Origin: JAEUOS01 sp965279115
Lineage (GTDB): Bacteria > Pseudomonadota > Gammaproteobacteria > Burkholderiales > JAEUOS01
Assembly: GCA_965279115.1 (NCBI GenBank)
Contig: OZ257137.1
Coordinates: forward strand, 992,001-1,056,000
Direction: 5' to 3'
DNA: 64,000 nt
Positions 60,457 through 64,000 of this stretch are shown here, piece after piece. Position 1 is the first letter of the stretch, and every line of letters begins with the position of its first letter. A program made the translations under genes and the position numbers. The notes under the pieces were generated by a model. It ran no database searches. It had not been told where the DNA came from and saw only the letters and a list, made by a program, of their open reading frames with translations.

Positions 60457-61287
60457 ATGCCGGAATTACCCGAGGTAGAAGTCACCCGGCGCGGTATCGC
60501 CCCGATGCTGGAAGGGCGGCAAATCACCTCGGCCACGGTGCGCGAAAGGCGCCTGCGCTGGCCGATCGAGGCCGCGCTCGAAACCAGGCTCTGCGGCCTG
60601 ACCGTCCGCTCGGTCGGAAGGCGGGGCAAATATCTCCTGATCGATTGCGCCGGACCGAAAGCCGCGGGCTGGCTGATCGTTCACCTGGGCATGTCCGGGT
60701 CATTGCGCTTTGTCGACCCGGGCACGGCACCCCGCAAGCACGAACACTTCGACCTCGAGGCCGGCGGCAGGGTCATGCGCTATACCGACCCGCGGCGCTT
60801 CGGCGCCGTCCTCTGGCATCCCGCAACGGCCGGCCCGGTCGACGACCACCCGCTGCTGTCAGGGCTGGGCGTCGAGCCCCTGACCCCCGCCTTTTCGCCA
60901 GCACTGCTGCATCGGGCCACACGTGGCCGCAAGGTCAGCATCAAGCAAGCGCTGCTGGCCGGCAACATCGTGGTGGGGGTGGGCAACATCTACGCCAGTG
61001 AATCGCTGTTTCGCGCCCGCATCAACCCCAAGACCGCGGCCGGGCGGGTCAGTCTCGCGCGCTTCGAACGACTGGTGCCGGAAATCCGCGCGGTGCTGTC
61101 CGCCGCGATCGCCAAGGGAGGCAGCACCCTGCGTGATTTTTCGTCCGCCGCAGGCCCCGGTTATTTCCAGCTCGAATACTTCGTCTACGACCGCGCAGGA
61201 GAGCCTTGCCGCATCTGCGCGGCACCGATCCGGCGCATCGTGCAGGGACAACGCTCGACCTTCTACTGCCCCGTCTGCCAGCGCTGA
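60457..61287 (+). CDS. mutM: Formamidopyrimidine-DNA glycosylase
   Basis: A 276-residue bifunctional DNA repair glycosylase/AP lyase for 8-oxoG and FaPy. It starts MPELPEVEVTRRG, with the catalytic Pro and Glu after Met removal, and lysine in RRGKYLLID. The H2TH region contains GNIYASESLFRARINP. The zinc finger is CRICAAPIRRIVQGQRSTFY followed by CPVC. The open frame extends upstream to 59026 only as antisense to the TPR gene. Confidence 0.97.
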   Translation: MPELPEVEVTRRGIAPMLEGRQITSATVRERRLRWPIEAALETRLCGLTVRSVGRRGKYLLIDCAGPKAAGWLIVHLGMSGSLRFVDPGTAPRKHEHFDLEAGGRVMRYTDPRRFGAVLWHPATAGPVDDHPLLSGLGVEPLTPAFSPALLHRATRGRKVSIKQALLAGNIVVGVGNIYASESLFRARINPKTAAGRVSLARFERLVPEIRAVLSAAIAKGGSTLRDFSSAAGPGYFQLEYFVYDRAGEPCRICAAPIRRIVQGQRSTFYCPVCQR

Positions 61288-61406
61288 CAGCGCGCCTGAA
61301 TGGCGGCCGAAATCCCCATGCCGCGTGAGATAATTGACAATAATTCACAATCGCTGACAAGCGCGCCAACCAGCGTGCGCGCGACCAAAGCCCGGGCGCC
61401 CCTTCC

Positions 61407-63374
61407 ATGAACAGCGTCAACCTCGTCGAACGCTTCCAGCTCTACAGTTCGTGGCGATTCGCGCTTGGCCAGGCGATCATGCGGTTTCGCGACTGGATGA
61501 GCGAGAACAACATCGCCGACGTCCAGGGCATCACGCGCATCCAGCGCGTACTGGACCGGCTGGCCGAGGACAAGCTTTCAATCGCGTTCGTCGCCGAGTT
61601 TTCGCGCGGCAAGTCGGAGCTGATCAACGCCATCTTTTTCGCCGACTACGGACGCCGCATCCTGCCTTCTTCGGCCGGCCGCACCACCATGTGCCCGACC
61701 GAGCTCCTGTACAACGATGGCGACCCGCCGCAGTTGCGCCTGTTGCCCATCGAGACTCGCGCAGGCCATCGCAGCGTGGCGGAATACCGGCAGTTTCCCG
61801 ACGCATGGACCACCATCGCGCTGGACACCTCGTCGGGCGACGCCATGCTCGAGGCCTTCCGCCAGGTGAGCCAGGTGAAGCGGGTGCGGGTCTCGGTCGC
61901 CCACCAGTTGGGCCTCTTCGACGAAAAGGACCCGGACGCACGCAATACCGTGGCGTCGGACGGCACGCTAGAGGTTCCTGCATGGCGCCATGCGGTGATC
62001 AATTTCCCGCATCCGCTCCTGGCGCAGGGCCTGGTGATCCTCGATACCCCGGGCTTGAACGCGATCGGCTCGGAGCCCGAACTCACGCTCAACCTGATCC
62101 CGAGCGCGCATGCGGTCCTGTTCATCCTCGCCGCCGACACCGGTGTGACCAAGAGCGACATCCAGGTCTGGCGCGAGCATATCGGCGGCTCGGTGCGCGG
62201 GCGCATGGCGGTGTTGAACAAGATCGACAGCATGTGGGACGAGCTCAAGACCGGCACGGAAATCGAGGCCGAGATCGCCAGCCAGACCCGCCAGGTGGCC
62301 GCCACGCTGGGCCTGCCCGAGACGAGCGTGTTTCCGATCTCGGCGCAAAAGGGCCTGGTCGCCAAGGTCAACAATGACCCGGAGCTGCTCGCGAGGAGTC
62401 GCCTGCCGCGCCTGGAGACCGCGCTGTCGCAGGAACTCATTCCCGCCAAGCAGGAAATCGTGCGCGATTTCATCGCCGACGAGATGCGCGACATCATCGG
62501 CGCCGCCCAGGCCCTGCTGGCCGCGCGGGTCGGTGAAGCGAAGGACCAGCAGTCGGAACTCGTCGGACTGCGCGACAAGAACCAGGGGGTCATGCAGGGC
62601 ATGCTCGATCGCGTCAAGGCGGAGAAGACCCAGTTCGAGCGCGGCCTCATGCAGTTTTCGGCGATTCGCAGCGTGCTCGCGCGCAGCACCAACACGCTGT
62701 TCGCGCATCTGGGCATGGAAGCCTACGCGGCGCAAGTGGAGAAAGCGCACAAGGGCATCAGCGGCGCCACCTTTTCGGCCGGCATGCTCGACGCCATGCG
62801 CGGGTTTTTCTCGCACAACCGCCTCCTGCTGGAAACCTCCAACCGCATCGTCGCCGAGATCACCGACATGATGGCGGCGATGTACCAGCGCTTCTCGGAG
62901 GATTTCAAGCTCAATCTCTCGATGCCGCGCCCGTTCTCGATGGCGCGCTACATCACCGAGCTTGATCGCGTCGAGGACAGTTTCAACCGCCGCTTTGGCG
63001 CCTTGTCGATGATCACGCAGTACGAGCGCACGCTCACCAAGCGTTTTTTCGACGTCGTCGCCACGCGCATCCAGAAGGCCTTCGAGATTGCCAACCGCGA
63101 TACCGAAGGATGGCTCAAGGCCGTGATGAACCCGCTGGAAGGCCAGATCAAGGAGCGCCAGCACGGGCTCAAGAAGCGACTCGAATCCCTGAAGCGCATC
63201 CATGCCGCCGCCGACACGCTCGAGGAGCGCATCGACGAATTGGCCGAAAACGAACGCATGATCACGTCGCAGGTGGTGGCGCTGGAAAACCTCCGTCTGG
63301 AAATCGAGGCCATGCTGAGCCAGGACATGATCGAACCCGAGGTCGAGCGCCCGGGCTTCGACGTTTCGCTCTAG
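61407..63374 (+). CDS. Bacterial dynamin-like GTPase
   Basis: A 655-residue protein. Residues 50-340 are a dynamin-type GTPase: P-loop region VAEFSRGKSELINAIFF, switch-I Thr within GRTTMCPTELL, G3 LVILDTPGLNAIG, G4 VLNKIDSMWDE. The remainder is helical with coiled coils (ERQHGLKKRLESLKRIHAAA) and may bind membrane. The P-loop is AEFSRGKS, with Ala in place of the first Gly and Glu after GKS, unlike most family members. No known substrate. It stands alone with 119 bases upstream. Confidence 0.88.
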   Translation: MNSVNLVERFQLYSSWRFALGQAIMRFRDWMSENNIADVQGITRIQRVLDRLAEDKLSIAFVAEFSRGKSELINAIFFADYGRRILPSSAGRTTMCPTELLYNDGDPPQLRLLPIETRAGHRSVAEYRQFPDAWTTIALDTSSGDAMLEAFRQVSQVKRVRVSVAHQLGLFDEKDPDARNTVASDGTLEVPAWRHAVINFPHPLLAQGLVILDTPGLNAIGSEPELTLNLIPSAHAVLFILAADTGVTKSDIQVWREHIGGSVRGRMAVLNKIDSMWDELKTGTEIEAEIASQTRQVAATLGLPETSVFPISAQKGLVAKVNNDPELLARSRLPRLETALSQELIPAKQEIVRDFIADEMRDIIGAAQALLAARVGEAKDQQSELVGLRDKNQGVMQGMLDRVKAEKTQFERGLMQFSAIRSVLARSTNTLFAHLGMEAYAAQVEKAHKGISGATFSAGMLDAMRGFFSHNRLLLETSNRIVAEITDMMAAMYQRFSEDFKLNLSMPRPFSMARYITELDRVEDSFNRRFGALSMITQYERTLTKRFFDVVATRIQKAFEIANRDTEGWLKAVMNPLEGQIKERQHGLKKRLESLKRIHAAADTLEERIDELAENERMITSQVVALENLRLEIEAMLSQDMIEPEVERPGFDVSL

Positions 63375-63395
63375 GCGATGTAGCGGCCGCCGGCG

Positions 63396-63650
63396 TCAGG
63401 CGCTGCGCCCGGTCAGCTTGAGATAGCGGGTGTACAACTCGGCGTGCGATTCGCTGAAATCGGGATGCACGGGAATGCAATCGACCGGGCACACCGCGCG
63501 GCACTGCGGCTGGTCATGATGGCCCACGCATTCAGTACAGAGCGCCGGATCGATCTGGTAGATTTCCGCGCCCAGCGATATCGCCTCGTTGGGGCATTCC
63601 GGCTCGCACAGATCGCAATTGATGCAACGATCGGTGATGGTCAGTGCCAT
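63396..63650 (-). CDS. 2[4Fe-4S] ferredoxin (YfhL type)
   Basis: An 84-residue ferredoxin. The first cluster motif is CINCDLCEPECP; the second half has CTECVGHHDQPQCRAVCP, with the eight-residue insert typical of YfhL-like ferredoxins. The C-terminus is about 20 residues longer than the core. It lies 12 bases after coaD, as in many betaproteobacteria. Confidence 0.94.
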   Translation of the reverse strand: MALTITDRCINCDLCEPECPNEAISLGAEIYQIDPALCTECVGHHDQPQCRAVCPVDCIPVHPDFSESHAELYTRYLKLTGRSA

Positions 63651-63662
63651 CGCATCCCGGCG

Positions 63663-64000
63663 CTACTCGCGCGGCGTCTTGGCAAGCTTTTCGTCAAGCC
63701 AGCGCTTGACCGACGGCGAGACGAACTTGGTGACATCGCCCCCCATGGTGGCGATCTCCCGCACCAGCGTGGCCGAGACGAACTGATAGTGCTCGGAAGG
63801 CGTCATGAACACGGTTTCGGCCTCCGGCATGAGTTGCCGGTTCATGCCTGCCAGCTGGAATTCGTACTCGAAGTCCGACACCGCGCGCAGTCCGCGCAGT
63901 ATCACCTGCGCGTTGTGCTCCTTGACGAAATTGACCAGCAGACCGCGAAACACGGCGATTTTCAGGTTGGGCACATCAGCCAGGGCCTCGCGCGCGATCT
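63663..64000 (-). CDS. coaD: Phosphopantetheine adenylyltransferase, 5' end outside window
   Basis: The C-terminal 112 codons of CoaD, which makes dephospho-CoA from phosphopantetheine. Visible motifs are VILRGLRAVSDFEYEFQLAG and SATLVREIATMGGD. The open frame continues to the right edge (reading AREALADVPNLKIAVF), so the N-terminal HxGH motif is outside the window. Confidence 0.94.
   Translation of the reverse strand, partial: IAREALADVPNLKIAVFRGLLVNFVKEHNAQVILRGLRAVSDFEYEFQLAGMNRQLMPEAETVFMTPSEHYQFVSATLVREIATMGGDVTKFVSPSVKRWLDEKLAKTPRE

Overview
The window is a chromosomal segment of about 64 kb from a GC-rich betaproteobacterium. The evidence is the gene order: mla operon - ibaG - murA - hisGDCBHAFIE - hinT, then kdsD-kdsC-lptCAB-rpoN-hpf-ptsN-hprK-rapZ, and lolB-ispE-tRNA-Gln-prs-rplY-pth-ychF. 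Further support comes from hprK next to rapZ in a Gram-negative genome, the short (HisZ-dependent) HisG, and a PEP-CTERM protein. The genus cannot be fixed from the sequence alone. Coding density is high, no gap between genes exceeds about 210 bases, and I see no insertion sequence, integrase, CRISPR array or rRNA.

Layout. (1) 1-8536, minus strand: a histidine operon (hisG to hisE) with hinT behind it and murA in front. (2) 8547-14576, minus strand: ibaG/bolA, a two-gene ABC-2 exporter, and a complete Mla phospholipid-transport operon (mlaF, E, D, A, C, B), unusual in carrying the lipoprotein gene mlaA inside the operon. (3) 14674-35757: an MSHA-like type IV pilus locus, the most interesting part of the window. 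It holds an orphan ABC ATPase, a sigma-54-dependent response regulator, an ExeA/MshM-like ATPase with a C-terminal SPOR-like domain, secretin MshL, TPR protein, assembly ATPase MshE, platform protein MshG, a fused PilM-PilN (MshI) protein, PilO/MshJ-like and MshK-like proteins, a PilX-like large protein and a prepilin. After these come a divergent membrane histidine kinase, an orphan ABC-2 permease, a small membrane protein, a major-pilin candidate and a PEP-CTERM protein. (4) 35877-48165: a KefB-type antiporter, LPS genes kdsD, kdsC, lptC, lptA, lptB, then rpoN, hpf, ptsN, hprK, a psiF-like gene, rapZ, a Lon-substrate-domain protein and mutY. (5) 48209-64000: asmA-like, ychF, a patatin-like hydrolase, pth, rplY, prs, tRNA-Gln, ispE, an MFS transporter, lolB, a TPR protein, mutM, a dynamin-like GTPase, a ferredoxin and coaD (cut by the window edge).

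How it fits together. Two GG-N10-GC sigma-54 promoters, with near-consensus -24/-12 elements, lie before the pilin gene (34068-34083) and before the PEP-CTERM gene (35005-35020). The locus also carries a GAFTGA-type sigma-54 activator and a PrsK-like kinase, and rpoN itself is 6 kb away. I infer that the kinase and regulator pair switches on the pilin and the PEP-CTERM surface protein together through RpoN. The ABC ATPase at one end of the cluster and the ABC permease at the other probably form one transporter, recalling the pilGHI/pilSR arrangement of Myxococcus xanthus type IV pili, but here in an MSHA-type system. Partner assignments and regulation are inference; the gene families and promoter motifs are visible in the sequence.
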